Assembly (NCBI RefSeq): GCF_029714405.1
Contig: NZ_CP121650.1
Coordinates: 9,057,001-9,121,000 of the forward strand
Source: Bradyrhizobium sp. CB82
GTDB taxonomy: Bacteria; Pseudomonadota; Alphaproteobacteria; Rhizobiales; Xanthobacteraceae
Direction: 5' to 3'
Length of the DNA: 64,000 bases
The notes under the pieces were generated by a model. That model did not search any database. It was given only the letters and a program-made list of their open reading frames with translations, and was not told the origin of the DNA. The position numbers and the translations under genes were made by a program. Of this stretch, positions 53,188 to 62,712 are shown piece by piece. Numbering within the stretch: the stretch's first letter is position 1; each line of letters begins with the position of its first letter.

Positions 53188-54074
53188 GCCAGTATCAAGC
53201 TCAAGATCGAACTTTCACCGCCGCCATGGTGCAGATGCGCACCGGCCTTCTGCCTGAACCGAGTTTCGAGCAGGCGAGCAAGCTGATTCGAAAGGCGGCG
53301 GAAAACGGCGCGGACTATGTGCAGACTCCCGAAGTCAGCAACATGATGCAGCTGAACCGCAAGGCGCTGTTCGAGCACCTCGCCAGCGAAGAGGACGACA
53401 AATCGCTGAAAGCCTATCGCGCGCTCGCCGCAGAGTTGAAGATCCATCTGCATGTCGGCTCGCTGGCGCTGCGCTATTCGCCGGAGAAGGCGGTCAACCG
53501 CTCCTTCCTGATCGGGCCCGACGGCAATCTGCTGGCGAGCTACGACAAGATCCACATGTTCGACATCGAGCTGCCGGACGGCGAGAGCTATCGCGAATCC
53601 GCCAACTACCAGCCGGGCGAGACGGCGGTGATCTCCGACCTTCCCTGGGGCCGCGTCGGGCTCACGATCTGCTACGACGTGCGCTTCCCCGCGCTGTATC
53701 GCGCGCTCGCCGAAGCCGGCGCGTCGTTCATCACCGTGCCTTCCGCCTTCACCCGCAAGACCGGCGAGGCGCATTGGCACGTGCTGCTGCGCTCGCGCGC
53801 GATCGAGACCGGCTGCTTCGTGTTTGCCGCGGCGCAGGCCGGCCTGCACGAGAACAAGCGCGAGACTTTTGGTCACTCGCTCATCATCGATCCCTGGGGC
53901 GAGATCCTCGCCGAGGGCGATGTCGAGCCCGGCATCATCATGGCCAAGATCGATCCGGCCAAGGTCGAGACGGCGCGCCGGGCGATTCCGTCGCTGCAAC
54001 ACGGCCGCCGCTTCGGCGTCGCTGATCCGAAGGCCGGCCCTGATCATCTGCATCTGGTACGGGGATCGGCATGA
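53184..54074 (+). CDS. Carbon-nitrogen hydrolase (nitrilase superfamily, Nit1-like)
   Basis: A 296-residue hydrolase with the Glu-Lys-Cys triad: QTPEVSN (Glu, about residue 48), SYDKIHMFDIEL (Lys, about 120) and GLTICYDVRFPALY (Cys, about 155). The closest well-known group is Nit1/YbeM-type deaminated-glutathione amidases, which fits the neighbouring glutaredoxin gene. It overlaps grxC and DUF1178 by four bases each, so all three form one operon. Confidence 0.9.
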   Translation: MSQYQAQDRTFTAAMVQMRTGLLPEPSFEQASKLIRKAAENGADYVQTPEVSNMMQLNRKALFEHLASEEDDKSLKAYRALAAELKIHLHVGSLALRYSPEKAVNRSFLIGPDGNLLASYDKIHMFDIELPDGESYRESANYQPGETAVISDLPWGRVGLTICYDVRFPALYRALAEAGASFITVPSAFTRKTGEAHWHVLLRSRAIETGCFVFAAAQAGLHENKRETFGHSLIIDPWGEILAEGDVEPGIIMAKIDPAKVETARRAIPSLQHGRRFGVADPKAGPDHLHLVRGSA

Positions 54075-54550
54075 TCCGCTATGCGCTCCGCTGCGAGCAG
54101 AACCACGCGTTCGAAAGCTGGTTCCAGAGTTCGTCGGCTTACGATCAGCAGGTCAAGCGCAAGCTCGTGACCTGCCCGATCTGCGGCTCCGCCAAAGTCG
54201 ACAAGGCGATCATGGCGCCGCGCGTCGTCGGCAAGAAGGGGCGCGAGCGCGCCGCGCCCGAGCCAACCACGCCACCGGCCACGACAGAGGCCGCGCAGCA
54301 GACACCGACGTCGCTGATGTTGGCGCAGGAGCGCGAGCTGCGCGCCAAGCTGAAGGAACTCCGCGATCACATCGTGAAGCATGCCGACAATGTCGGCGAG
54401 CGCTTCCCGAATGAAGCCCGCGCCATGCATTATGGCGACAAGGAGCACCGCCCGATCTACGGCGAGGCCTCGCCCGACGAGGCCAAGGCGCTGATCGACG
54501 AAGGCATCGAGGTGTCGCCGCTGCCGGTGTTGCCGGAAGACCGGAACTAA
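54071..54550 (+). CDS. DUF1178 family protein
   Basis: A 159-residue protein. The N-terminus MIRYALRCEQNHAFESWFQSS and the CPICGSAKVDKAIMAPRV segment carry a four-cysteine-like zinc ribbon (CEQ...CPIC). The C-terminal half (LREHIVKHADNVGERFPNEARAMHYGD-like, here LRDHIVKHADNVGERF) is the DUF1178 core. Function is unknown. It ends the grxC-nitrilase operon, and its TAA overlaps the start of a family D repeat. Confidence 0.9.
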   Translation: MIRYALRCEQNHAFESWFQSSSAYDQQVKRKLVTCPICGSAKVDKAIMAPRVVGKKGRERAAPEPTTPPATTEAAQQTPTSLMLAQERELRAKLKELRDHIVKHADNVGERFPNEARAMHYGDKEHRPIYGEASPDEAKALIDEGIEVSPLPVLPEDRN

Positions 54551-54636
54551 AGCATGATCCGGAAAAGTGTGACGCGGTATTCCCTCGCGACAAACGCGGA
54601 ACGCGTTTGCGCGGAGATCATGCGCAAACAAGAACC
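54549..54636. repeat. Family D repeat, copy 2
   Basis: Differs from 3653-3740 at only a few positions (for example GTGTGACGCGGTATT instead of GTGCGAAGCGGTTTT). It starts inside the stop codon of the DUF1178 gene. After it, 54637-54679 forms a hairpin with GCGCGATGACG and CATCGCGC. Confidence 0.85.
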
Positions 54637-54679
54637 TGAAGCGCGATGACGTTTCGTCCTAACCTCATCGCGCTTTAGT

Positions 54680-55579
54680 TTAGGCGCCCACCAGCACCGC
54701 GACGCCGATCACGATCAGCACGATTCCTGCGAGCTCCCGCGGCGAGGCCGGCTGCTTGAACGAGTAATAGGCCACCCCCTGCGCGAACAGCACCTCGATC
54801 AGCGCGAGCGTGCGAACATTGGCGGCGGCCGTCAGCGCGAACGACAGGAACCAGAACTGCGAGGCGAAGGCGCCCATGAAGCCGGCGAGCAGCGACGGCT
54901 TCCAGAGACCGAGGATCGCCTGCAAGATCTTTGGTGCGCGCCAGAGCAGGTAGACCGTCAGGATCAGAGTCTGCACGAACAGGCCGAGCACCAGCGTGAA
55001 CGAGGACGCCGTCACGAAGGAGACGCCGGGCACCGTGATGATGGCGCCGCGGAAGCCGACGGCTGACAGCGCAAACGCAGCCGCCGCGACGAGGCCGATG
55101 ATGGTCGGCTTCAATTCGGCAAAGCTCTTCTCGCCACCCGGCCTGAGCGCTGTGATGACGACGCCGACGGTCGCGATCACGATCGCCAGCACCTTGAGCA
55201 AGGTCAGGTGATCGCCAAGGAAGACGAAGCCGAAGATCGCGGTCTGGATTGCTTCGGTCTTCAGGTAAGCCGTCGTCACCACGAAGGAACGGTCGTTCAT
55301 GGCCAGCAGCATCAATCCGGTGGCGACGATCTGGCTGAGCGCGCCGAGCAGCAGCCACGGCCAGAACACGGATGACGGCACGCTGAGATGATCGCCGGAA
55401 ACGACCAGCACAAGGGCTAAGAACAGCACCGAGAACGGGAAACCGAACAGGAAGCGGATGTTGGTCGCGCCCCAGGTTCCCAGCGGCTTCGTGAGCGACC
55501 GCTGCATCGCATTGCGCGCCACCTGCCCGAGCGCAGCAATGACGGTGAAGGGAATCCAGAGGCTGGTGACGGTGAGCAT
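54680..55579 (-). CDS. EamA/DMT superfamily transporter
   Basis: A 299-residue inner-membrane protein with about ten hydrophobic helices in two repeats. Recognisable blocks are MNDRSFVVTTAYLKTEAIQ, FGFVFLGDHLTLLKVLAI in the first repeat and ANVRTLALIEVLFAQGVAYYSF, LAGIVLIVIGVAVLVG in the second. ATG 55579 is chosen because the longer frame starts in charged sequence. DMT transporters export amino acids, nucleotides or other metabolites, and the substrate is unknown. Confidence 0.83.
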   Translation of the reverse strand: MLTVTSLWIPFTVIAALGQVARNAMQRSLTKPLGTWGATNIRFLFGFPFSVLFLALVLVVSGDHLSVPSSVFWPWLLLGALSQIVATGLMLLAMNDRSFVVTTAYLKTEAIQTAIFGFVFLGDHLTLLKVLAIVIATVGVVITALRPGGEKSFAELKPTIIGLVAAAAFALSAVGFRGAIITVPGVSFVTASSFTLVLGLFVQTLILTVYLLWRAPKILQAILGLWKPSLLAGFMGAFASQFWFLSFALTAAANVRTLALIEVLFAQGVAYYSFKQPASPRELAGIVLIVIGVAVLVGA

Positions 55580-55714
55580 GGGCGGAAGCGGTGATGCGGG
55601 GAAGATTGCGGCCAAGTTGCAAGCTGCGACCCGCCCGGTCAACCGCAGGGATGTCATGGGAGCGATGCTCGCGTCACAAACTCCGCCGTCATCCTGGACA
55701 AGCGAAGCGCCCCC

Positions 55715-56488
55715 TCACACCATCCCTTCCGCCACGACCATGTAGTTCACATCCATATCGGAGGAGAGGCTCCATCTGTCGGCGAAGGGTGAGTAGACGA
55801 CGCCGGTCTGCTCGGTGATGACGAGGCGGTTGTCGAGCAGATATTTGGCGAGCTCGTCGGGGGTGACGAACTTGTTCCACTCATGGGTGCCGCGCGGCAA
55901 CCAGCGCAGTACGTATTCAGCGCCGACGATGGCGAGCGCAAAGCTCTTCCAGTTGCGGTTCAACGTCGAGACCACCATCAGCCCGTTCGGCTTCAGCATC
56001 GCGGCGCAGCGGCTCAGGAAGACGCTGACGTCGGTGACGTGCTCCACCACCTCCATCGCCAGCACGATGTCGAAGCGCTCGCGCGGATCGACCTCCTCGA
56101 CCGTGGTGCAGCGGTAGTCGATCGACAGATGCCCCCGGCCGGCATGCAGCTTTGCGGCCGCGATGTTGCTCGCCGACGGATCGATGCCGATGACCTGCGC
56201 CCCGAGCCGCGACAGCGGCTCGCAGAGCAGGCCCGCGCCACAGCCGATGTCGAGCACGCGCAGGCCTCCGAGGCAGTTGAGGCTGCGCACGTTGCGTTCG
56301 AACTTGCGGCAGGCGGCGTCGCGGATATAGCCGAGCCGCAGCGGATTGATCTTGTGCAGCGGGGCCATCTTGCCGTTGGGGTCCCACCACTCGGCGGAGA
56401 GTTTCGAGAACTTGGCGACCTCGCCGGCGTCGACGGTCGAGGCCTGGCTAACAATCGTGGCGGCGGAACTATTCTGCTGCATGCTCAT
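55715..56488 (-). CDS. ubiG: Ubiquinone biosynthesis O-methyltransferase UbiG
   Basis: A 257-residue methyltransferase with the UbiG start AKFSKLSAEWWDPNGKMAPLHKINPLRL and the SAM motif RVLDIGCGAGLLCEPLSRLG (about residue 77). AMEVVEHVTDVSVFL and STLNRNWKSFALAIVGAEYVL are family-specific. It catalyses both O-methylation steps of ubiquinone. A bacterial PH-domain gene lies 14 bases upstream on the same strand, and lysC is divergent beyond it. Confidence 0.94.
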   Translation of the reverse strand: MSMQQNSSAATIVSQASTVDAGEVAKFSKLSAEWWDPNGKMAPLHKINPLRLGYIRDAACRKFERNVRSLNCLGGLRVLDIGCGAGLLCEPLSRLGAQVIGIDPSASNIAAAKLHAGRGHLSIDYRCTTVEEVDPRERFDIVLAMEVVEHVTDVSVFLSRCAAMLKPNGLMVVSTLNRNWKSFALAIVGAEYVLRWLPRGTHEWNKFVTPDELAKYLLDNRLVITEQTGVVYSPFADRWSLSSDMDVNYMVVAEGMV

Positions 56489-56502
56489 GGAAACGCGCCG
56501 TC

Positions 56503-56970
56503 CTACCGCACGGTGATCGAATTGCGGAAGGCGAGTGGAGACGAGATGGTTTCGATCTTCTCGACCCCCTCGCCCACGCCGCGGATCGTCACATCGCCGT
56601 AGTTCAAGATGCGGCCCAGTATGCTCTGGTCGACATCGACACTCTCGACCTTGTCGAGGCTCATTTCAAAGGTCTTTCGGGTGATGAACCCGGTCTTATG
56701 CACAACCCTGAAATTGGTCACGTCGGTCTCGGTGGTGAAACGGTGGAACCAGCCCTTGATCGTCCAATAGAGGGCACCCAGCGCCACCAGGGCGGAAGCC
56801 GTGAGGCATAGCAACACGAGGCCCTCGCTGGTCGTCTGCCGGGACATCAGAAGCAGGACCAAGGCCACGATCCAGCCCACAATCGCCGGGAAATAGAAGA
56901 TCCAGTGCGCATTGGTCGAATACAGCACCTTCTCGCCGGGCTGCAGGATCTCGTCGATATAACGCGCCAT
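56503..56970 (-). CDS. Bacterial PH domain (bPH2) membrane protein
   Basis: A 155-residue protein with two transmembrane helices (about residues 23-42 and 51-71) and a C-terminal bPH2 domain (about 75-150), which contains FHRFTTETDVTNFRVVHKTGFITRKTFEMSLDKVESVDVDQS and a last strand GVEKIETIS. It starts MARYIDEILQPGEKVLYSTNAHW. The family is of unknown function. Its position between ubiG and lysC is conserved in related genomes, as far as I recall. Confidence 0.85.
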   Translation of the reverse strand: MARYIDEILQPGEKVLYSTNAHWIFYFPAIVGWIVALVLLLMSRQTTSEGLVLLCLTASALVALGALYWTIKGWFHRFTTETDVTNFRVVHKTGFITRKTFEMSLDKVESVDVDQSILGRILNYGDVTIRGVGEGVEKIETISSPLAFRNSITVR

Positions 56971-57118
56971 AACCTCGATTAACCCATTCCCCGCCCCGGC
57001 GGGTCCGTCAGGAACCGACTTGCCCCCGGCCTCGCCGCTCTGTATACGCGCGGGTCGGTGGCCGCCCGTCCAGCGCGGGCCACCATACTGATCCTCAAGA
57101 GGGAATGCACGCGTCGTC

Positions 57119-58375
57119 ATGAGCCGCCTCGTGATGAAATTCGGCGGCACGTCCGTCGCCAATATCGAACGTATCCGCAACGTCGCACGCCATGTGAAGC
57201 GCGAGGTCGACGCCGGGCATGAGGTTGCCGTGGTGGTCTCGGCGATGTCCGGCAAGACCAACGAGCTGGTCGCCTGGTGCACCGAAGCCTCCCCCATGCA
57301 CGATGCGCGCGAATACGACGCTGTGGTCGCCTCCGGCGAGCAGGTGACGTCGGGCTTGCTGGCCATCGTGCTCCAGAGCTTGGGCATCCAGGCCCGCTCC
57401 TGGCAGGGCTGGCAGATCCCGATCAAGACCAGCGACGCCCATGCCTCGGCCCGCATCGAGGACATCGACGGCAACGAGATCATCAACCGCTTCAAGGAGC
57501 GGAAAGAGGTCGCGGTCATCGCCGGCTTCCAGGGCATCAATCCCGAGACCGGCCGAATCACCACGCTCGGCCGCGGCGGCTCCGACACGTCGGCGGTCGC
57601 CATCGCCGCCGCCGTCAAGGCGGATCGCTGCGACATCTACACGGATGTCGATGGCGTCTACACCACCGACCCGCGCATCGTGCCGAAGGCGCGCCGGCTC
57701 GACAAGATCGCGTTCGAGGACATGCTGGAACTGGCGTCCCAGGGCGCCAAGGTGCTCCAGGTCCGCTCGGTGGAACTCGGCATGGTCCATAACATGCCGA
57801 TCTTCGTCCGTTCGAGCTTCGACAAGCCCGAGGACGTCGACCCGCATGCCAACCAGCCGCCCGGCACGCTGATCTGCAGCGAGGAGGAGATCATGGAAAA
57901 CCACGTCGTCACCGGCATCGCCTTCTCCAAGGACGAGGCCCAGATCTCGGTGCGTCAGATCGAGGACAAGCCGGGTGTCGCCGCCTCGATCTTCGGGCCG
58001 CTCGCGGACGCCAACATCAACGTCGACATGATCGTGCAGAACGTCTCCGAGGACGGCAAGACCACCGACCTGACCTTCACGGTGCCCGCGGCCGACTACG
58101 CCCGCGCCAGGGAGACGATCACCGCCGCCAAGGGCAAGATCGGCTATGCGCGACTCGACAGCGCCACCGACGTTGCAAAAATCTCCGTGATCGGCAGCGG
58201 CATGCGCAGCCATGCGGGCGTTGCCGCCCAGGCGTTTGCCGCGCTCGCGGCGCGGAATATCAACATCCGCGCCATCACAACCTCCGAGATCAAATTCTCG
58301 GTTTTGATCGACACCGCCTATACCGAGCTCGCGGTGCGGACCCTGCACACGCTCTACGGTCTCGATCAGGTTTAG
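57119..58375 (+). CDS. lysC: Aspartate kinase
   Basis: A 418-residue aspartokinase, first enzyme of the lysine, methionine and threonine pathway. KFGGTSVANIERIRNVA is the opening motif, GGSDTSAVAIAAAVKADRCDIYTDVDGVYTTDPR is the substrate/ATP site, and two ACT domains fill the last 150 residues (ISVRQIEDKPGVAASIFG, ISVIGSGMRSHAGVAAQAF) for feedback control. No leader peptide or lysine riboswitch was recognised in front; a large palindrome follows. Confidence 0.96.
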   Translation: MSRLVMKFGGTSVANIERIRNVARHVKREVDAGHEVAVVVSAMSGKTNELVAWCTEASPMHDAREYDAVVASGEQVTSGLLAIVLQSLGIQARSWQGWQIPIKTSDAHASARIEDIDGNEIINRFKERKEVAVIAGFQGINPETGRITTLGRGGSDTSAVAIAAAVKADRCDIYTDVDGVYTTDPRIVPKARRLDKIAFEDMLELASQGAKVLQVRSVELGMVHNMPIFVRSSFDKPEDVDPHANQPPGTLICSEEEIMENHVVTGIAFSKDEAQISVRQIEDKPGVAASIFGPLADANINVDMIVQNVSEDGKTTDLTFTVPAADYARARETITAAKGKIGYARLDSATDVAKISVIGSGMRSHAGVAAQAFAALAARNINIRAITTSEIKFSVLIDTAYTELAVRTLHTLYGLDQV

Positions 58376-58401
58376 ACGAATTTTCTGTTAGCGGCCGCAG
58401 C

Positions 58402-58431
58402 AAACGCGAAGGTGTACACACCTTCGCGTTT
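58402..58431. terminator. Large perfect palindrome after lysC
   Basis: AAACGCGAAGGTGT (58402-58415) and ACACCTTCGCGTTT (58418-58431) pair without a mismatch. It is in the 287-base gap between lysC and ptsP. There is no clean T tract, so termination, mRNA stability or protein binding are all possible. The rest of the gap shows no gene. Confidence 0.55.
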
Positions 58432-58662
58432 GGCAGGCGTTTTGCTTGGCAAAACAAGCCTCAATTCGCTATACGGCGAACAGGGTGGGCTGCCGCAGAC
58501 TGTGCCCCAGTCCAGGCGGTGCTGACTCGGCACAAGCGCCAAGTCGAGGAAGATTTGGGCTTGCGTCGACGCCGGACGAGCAAATTTGTTGTTTTTCTGG
58601 AGTTTTGGGCCAGCCGCCGGCTATCCCCGCCGGGCCAGGCAGATGGAGGAGATTGACGGCAC

Positions 58663-60930
58663 ATGCGGAGCGCGTCGGGAGGTCCCCGCGTCTTGTTGAG
58701 ACGGCTCCGCGAAACCATGGCGGAGCAGGTCTCGGCCCAGGAGCGGCTGGACAAGATCGTGGTGCTGATCGCCGCCAACATGGTGGCCGAGGTCTGCTCG
58801 GTCTATGTGCTGCGTGTCGACAACACTCTCGAGCTCTACGCCACCGAAGGCCTCAACCGCGAGGCGGTGCACCATACCGTGCTGAGCGCCCATGAGGGCC
58901 TGGTCGGCCTGGTCGCCAGCGAGGCCACCCCGCTCAACCTCAGCGACGCCCAGAGCCACCCCGCCTTCTCGTTCCGTCCCGAGACCGGCGAAGAGATTTA
59001 TCACTCCTTCCTCGGCGTGCCGATCCTGCGTGCCGGCAACACGCTCGGCGTGCTGGTGGTGCAGAACCGCGCCAAGCGCACCTATGTCGAGGAGGAACTG
59101 GAGGCGCTGCAGACCACCGCCATGGTGCTGGCGGAACTTATCGCCTCCGGTGAACTGTCGGCGCTGGCCCAGCCCGGCCTCGAGCCGGCAGCGCGCCACT
59201 CCATGCAGAAGGTCGGCGCCATCCTGTCCGAAGGCATCGCGCTCGGCCACGTCGTGCTGCACGAGCCGCGCGTCGTCATCAAGGATTACATCGCCGAGGA
59301 TCTGCCGAAGGAGATCAAGCGGCTCGACACCGCGCTCGCCAAGCTGCGCTCCGACCTCGACCGCATGCTGGAGCGCGGCGATGTCGCCGAGGGCGGCGAG
59401 CACCGCGACGTGCTCGAAGCCTACCGCATGTTCGCCAACGACCAGGGCTGGTCGCACAAGCTGCACGAGGCGGTGGCGACGGGCCTCACCGCGGAGGCCG
59501 CCGTCGAGCGCGTCCAGTCCGACACCCGCGCGCGCATGCTGCGCTCCACCGATCCCTATTTGCGCGACCGGCTGCACGATCTCGAAGACCTCGGCTATCG
59601 GTTGATGCGGCATCTCGTCGGCCAGGATCACGCGCCTTCGCGCGAGCAATTGCCCGACAATGCCATCGTCATCGCGCGCGCGATGGGGCCGGCGGCGCTG
59701 CTCGACTACGACCGCAAGCGGCTGCGCGGCATCGTGCTGGAGGAAGGCACCGCCAACTCGCATGTCTCGATCGTGGCGCGTGCGCTGGGCATCCCCGCGG
59801 TCGGCGAGGTGCCGAACGCGCCGGGTATCGCCGATCCCGGCGACGCCATCATCGTCGACGGCACCTCCGGCTCGATCTATGTGCGGCCCTCGCAGGAGAT
59901 CGAGGCGGCCTATGCGGAGCGCGTGCGTTTCCGCGCCCGCCGCCAGGCGCAGTATCTGGCCCTGCGCGACCGGCCCTGCATCACCAAGGACGGCGAGGCG
60001 GTCGAACTGATGATCAACGCGGGTCTTGCGATCGACCTGCCGCATATCGACGACACCGGCAGCGCCGGCATCGGCCTGTTCCGCACCGAGCTGCAATTCA
60101 TGGTCGGCCAGAGCCTGCCGCGCACCAGCGACCAGCTCGCGCTCTACCGCACCGTGCTCGATGCGGCCGGCACCAAGCCCGTCACCTTCCGCACCCTCGA
60201 CATCGGCGGCGACAAGGCGCTGCCCTATATGGAGGCGGTGATCGAGGAGAATCCGGCGCTCGGCTGGCGCGCGATCCGGCTCGGCCTCGATCGCCCCGGC
60301 CTGCTGCGCGGCCAGATCCGCGCGCTCTTGCGCGCCGGCGGTGGCCGGGCGCTGCGCGTGATGTTCCCGATGGTATCCGAGGTTGCCGAATTCGATTCGG
60401 CGAAGGCGCTGGTCGAGCGCGAGCTGACATATTTGCGCCAGCACGGCCATACGCTGCCGGAGCGCATCGACATCGGCACCATGGTCGAGGTGCCGGCGCT
60501 GCTCTACCAGCTCGACGAGCTCCTGAAGAAGGTCGACTTCATCTCGGTCGGCTCCAACGATTTGTTCCAGTTCCTGTTCGCCGTCGATCGCGGCAATGCC
60601 AAGGTCTCGGAGCGTTTCGACACCATGTCGGCACCGAACCTGCGCGTGCTGCGCGAGATCGTGCGCAAATCCAAGGCCGCGCAGAAGTCCGTCTCGCTGT
60701 GCGGCGAGATGGCGTCCAAGCCGATCGGCGCGCTGGCGCTGATCGCGATGGGCTACCGCTCGCTGTCACTGTCGGCGAGCGCGCTCGGGCCGGTGAAGGC
60801 GATGGTCCTCGACCTCGATGCCAAGAAGGCCGGCGCGATGATTGATCCGCTGCTGGACGCGCCGGCCGGCACCGTCTCGATCCGGCAGAAGCTGACGCAA
60901 TTTGCCGAGGCCGAAGGGCTGTCGTTGTAG
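58663..60930 (+). CDS. ptsP: Nitrogen-related phosphotransferase PtsP (EI-Ntr)
   Basis: A 755-residue enzyme I of the nitrogen PTS. An N-terminal GAF domain (about residues 20-160) senses glutamine in the family; then comes the EI N-domain, the phosphohistidine domain (GTANSHVSIVARALGIPAVG, His at about 368), and the PEP-binding barrel with GIGLFRTELQFM, FRTLDIGGDKALPY and VSLCGEMASKP. It passes phosphate from PEP to NPr and then PtsN, which tune nitrogen, potassium and carbon stress. ATG 58663 follows GGAGGAG. prfA follows 58 bases later. Confidence 0.94.
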   Translation: MRSASGGPRVLLRRLRETMAEQVSAQERLDKIVVLIAANMVAEVCSVYVLRVDNTLELYATEGLNREAVHHTVLSAHEGLVGLVASEATPLNLSDAQSHPAFSFRPETGEEIYHSFLGVPILRAGNTLGVLVVQNRAKRTYVEEELEALQTTAMVLAELIASGELSALAQPGLEPAARHSMQKVGAILSEGIALGHVVLHEPRVVIKDYIAEDLPKEIKRLDTALAKLRSDLDRMLERGDVAEGGEHRDVLEAYRMFANDQGWSHKLHEAVATGLTAEAAVERVQSDTRARMLRSTDPYLRDRLHDLEDLGYRLMRHLVGQDHAPSREQLPDNAIVIARAMGPAALLDYDRKRLRGIVLEEGTANSHVSIVARALGIPAVGEVPNAPGIADPGDAIIVDGTSGSIYVRPSQEIEAAYAERVRFRARRQAQYLALRDRPCITKDGEAVELMINAGLAIDLPHIDDTGSAGIGLFRTELQFMVGQSLPRTSDQLALYRTVLDAAGTKPVTFRTLDIGGDKALPYMEAVIEENPALGWRAIRLGLDRPGLLRGQIRALLRAGGGRALRVMFPMVSEVAEFDSAKALVERELTYLRQHGHTLPERIDIGTMVEVPALLYQLDELLKKVDFISVGSNDLFQFLFAVDRGNAKVSERFDTMSAPNLRVLREIVRKSKAAQKSVSLCGEMASKPIGALALIAMGYRSLSLSASALGPVKAMVLDLDAKKAGAMIDPLLDAPAGTVSIRQKLTQFAEAEGLSL

Positions 60931-60988
60931 CGGGCTGGTCCGAAAGCCGCCCCCCGCCTCGCCCCTTTTTGCACCTGAGACCTGATCG

Positions 60989-62074
60989 ATGTCGTCACTC
61001 CCCGAAGCCAAATTGGACGTCCTTCTTGCACATCACGCCTCTCTCGAGGCCGAGTCGCTCGGCCAGCTCTCCTCCGAGCGCTATGTGCAGGTCACGCGTG
61101 AGCTCGCCGAGATCAACCCACTGATCGACGCGGTGAAGACCTATCGGTCCGCGGTGAAGGAGCTCGCCGACACCGAGGCGCTGATCGCCGATCCCGCGAC
61201 CGATGCCGAGATGCGCGCGATGGCGGAGGCCGAGCGCGATGAGCTTTCGCTCAGAATCGAGGATCTCCTGCAGAAGATCCGCGTCGCCCTCCTGCCCAAG
61301 GACGCCATGGACGACCGCAACGTGGTGCTGGAAATCCGCGCCGGCACCGGCGGCGACGAGGCCTCGCTGTTCGCCGGCGACCTGTTCCGGATGTACGAGC
61401 GTTTTGCCGCTCTGCAGGGCTGGAAGGTCGAGGTGATCTCGGCGAGCGAAGGCACTGTGGGCGGCTACAAGGAGATCATCGCCGAGGTGCGGGGCCGCGG
61501 CGCATTCTCCAAGTTGAAGTTCGAATCCGGCGTGCACCGCGTGCAGCGCGTGCCCGACACCGAAACCCAGGGGCGCATCCATACCTCGGCCGCGACCGTC
61601 GCCGTGCTGCCGGAGGTCGAGGACGTCGACGTCGACATCAAGAACGAGGATCTGCGCATCGAGACCATGCGCGCGCAGGGCGCGGGCGGCCAGCACGTCA
61701 ACAAGACGGAATCGGCGATCCGCATCACCCACATTCCGACCGGCATCGTCGTGATGATGCAGGACAGCCGCTCGCAGCACAAGAATCGGGCGTCCGCGAT
61801 GAACATCCTGCGCTCGCGCATCTATGATGCCGAGCGTCAGCGCGTCGAAGCGGCGCGCTCGGCCGACCGCAAGGAGAAGGTCGGCTCCGGCGACCGCAGC
61901 GAGCGCATCCGCACCTACAACTTTCCGCAAGGGCGCGTCACCGACCACCGCATCAATCTGACGCTCTACAAGCTGCCGCAGGTGATCGCCGGCGAAGCGC
62001 TGGGCGAGCTGATCGACGCGCTGACCACGGAGCACCAGGCCGCCCAGCTCGCGGCGCAGGGTGCTGCGGCCTGA
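60989..62074 (+). CDS. prfA: Peptide chain release factor 1
   Basis: A 361-residue RF1 that ends translation at UAA and UAG. The GGQ motif lies in [27 protein letters not shown] at about residue 233, and the domain 2 recognition area precedes it ([32 protein letters not shown]). [20 protein letters not shown] is near the end. In most alphaproteobacteria prmC, which methylates this GGQ, follows; here it does not. Confidence 0.96.
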   Translation: MSSLPEAKLDVLLAHHASLEAESLGQLSSERYVQVTRELAEINPLIDAVKTYRSAVKELADTEALIADPATDAEMRAMAEAERDELSLRIEDLLQKIRVALLPKDAMDDRNVVLEIRAGTGGDEASLFAGDLFRMYERFAALQGWKVEVISASEGTVGGYKEIIAEVRGRGAFSKLKFESGVHRVQRVPDTETQGRIHTSAATVAVLPEVEDVDVDIKNEDLRIETMRAQGAGGQHVNKTESAIRITHIPTGIVVMMQDSRSQHKNRASAMNILRSRIYDAERQRVEAARSADRKEKVGSGDRSERIRTYNFPQGRVTDHRINLTLYKLPQVIAGEALGELIDALTTEHQAAQLAAQGAAA

Positions 62075-62087
62075 CCGACGACGCCGG

Positions 62088-62573
62088 TCAGGACTCGCGC
62101 GCGCTTCGAAACGACCTCAACAGACGGCTCAAGGCCGGGCTCGCGGCGTGGCGAAGCTCTTCGAGATTCTTTCTCGAGAGCGCCTGGAGCTTCCGCTCGC
62201 CCTTTTTTGTGAGCTTGAGATGGACGCGCCGGGCATCTTCGGGGTCGGCCACCCGGCTGATCAGCCCTTGCTTCGCCATGCGGTTCATCAGCTCGACCGC
62301 GGAGTGGTGCCGGATCAGGAGAAATCGCGCGACATCGCCCACAGTTGCGGGCCCCGGACGGACAAAGCCCTTGATGCCGAGCAGCGCCTGATGCTGCTGC
62401 GGCGTCAATCCCTGGCGTTCCGCGGCGGCCTCGCTGAAGGCGAGGAAGCTGCGCATCTGGTAGCGGAATTGCGCGAGCGCTGCGTAGTCGGAATCGCGCA
62501 TGGCGCGGCCGGTCGAACGCTGCGCGGGCGCGGCCCGCCTAGAACGCCCTGTCTTCCCCTTGGACTGCCCCAT
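62088..62573 (-). CDS. MarR family transcriptional regulator
   Basis: Up to 161 residues. The winged helix is intact: LTPQQHQALLGIKGFVRPGPATVGDVARFLLIRHHSAVELMNRMAKQGLISRVADPEDARRVHLKLTKKGERKL, where the DxRR of the wing reads DARR. ATG 62573 gives a Lys/Arg-rich tail of 24 residues (MGQSKGKTGRSRR); ATG 62501 (MRDSDYAALAQF) is an alternative. The gene is convergent with prfA at a 13-base distance and borders the fragment cluster. Confidence 0.82.
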   Translation of the reverse strand: MGQSKGKTGRSRRAAPAQRSTGRAMRDSDYAALAQFRYQMRSFLAFSEAAAERQGLTPQQHQALLGIKGFVRPGPATVGDVARFLLIRHHSAVELMNRMAKQGLISRVADPEDARRVHLKLTKKGERKLQALSRKNLEELRHAASPALSRLLRSFRSARES

Positions 62574-62712
62574 GCCGTGCCTGCTGCTTCGCCATCGCCC
62601 GGCAACGCGGGCAAAACGAAGGCTAGCAAGGAAGGCCGCCCGCAACCAAGCGGCCGCCGCGGCGGATGCACAGCTATCGGCCTGTCGATCTGCCGATTCG
62701 CGCCTATTCGAC

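Noticed and set aside
57000..57118. Lysine riboswitch in front of lysC
   Set aside because: The leader of about 120 bases shows none of the lysine riboswitch helices or conserved core that I could recognise.
58446..58895. Plus-strand open frame overlapping the start of ptsP
   Set aside because: It conflicts with the GAF domain frame of ptsP, which is well supported, and has no motif.
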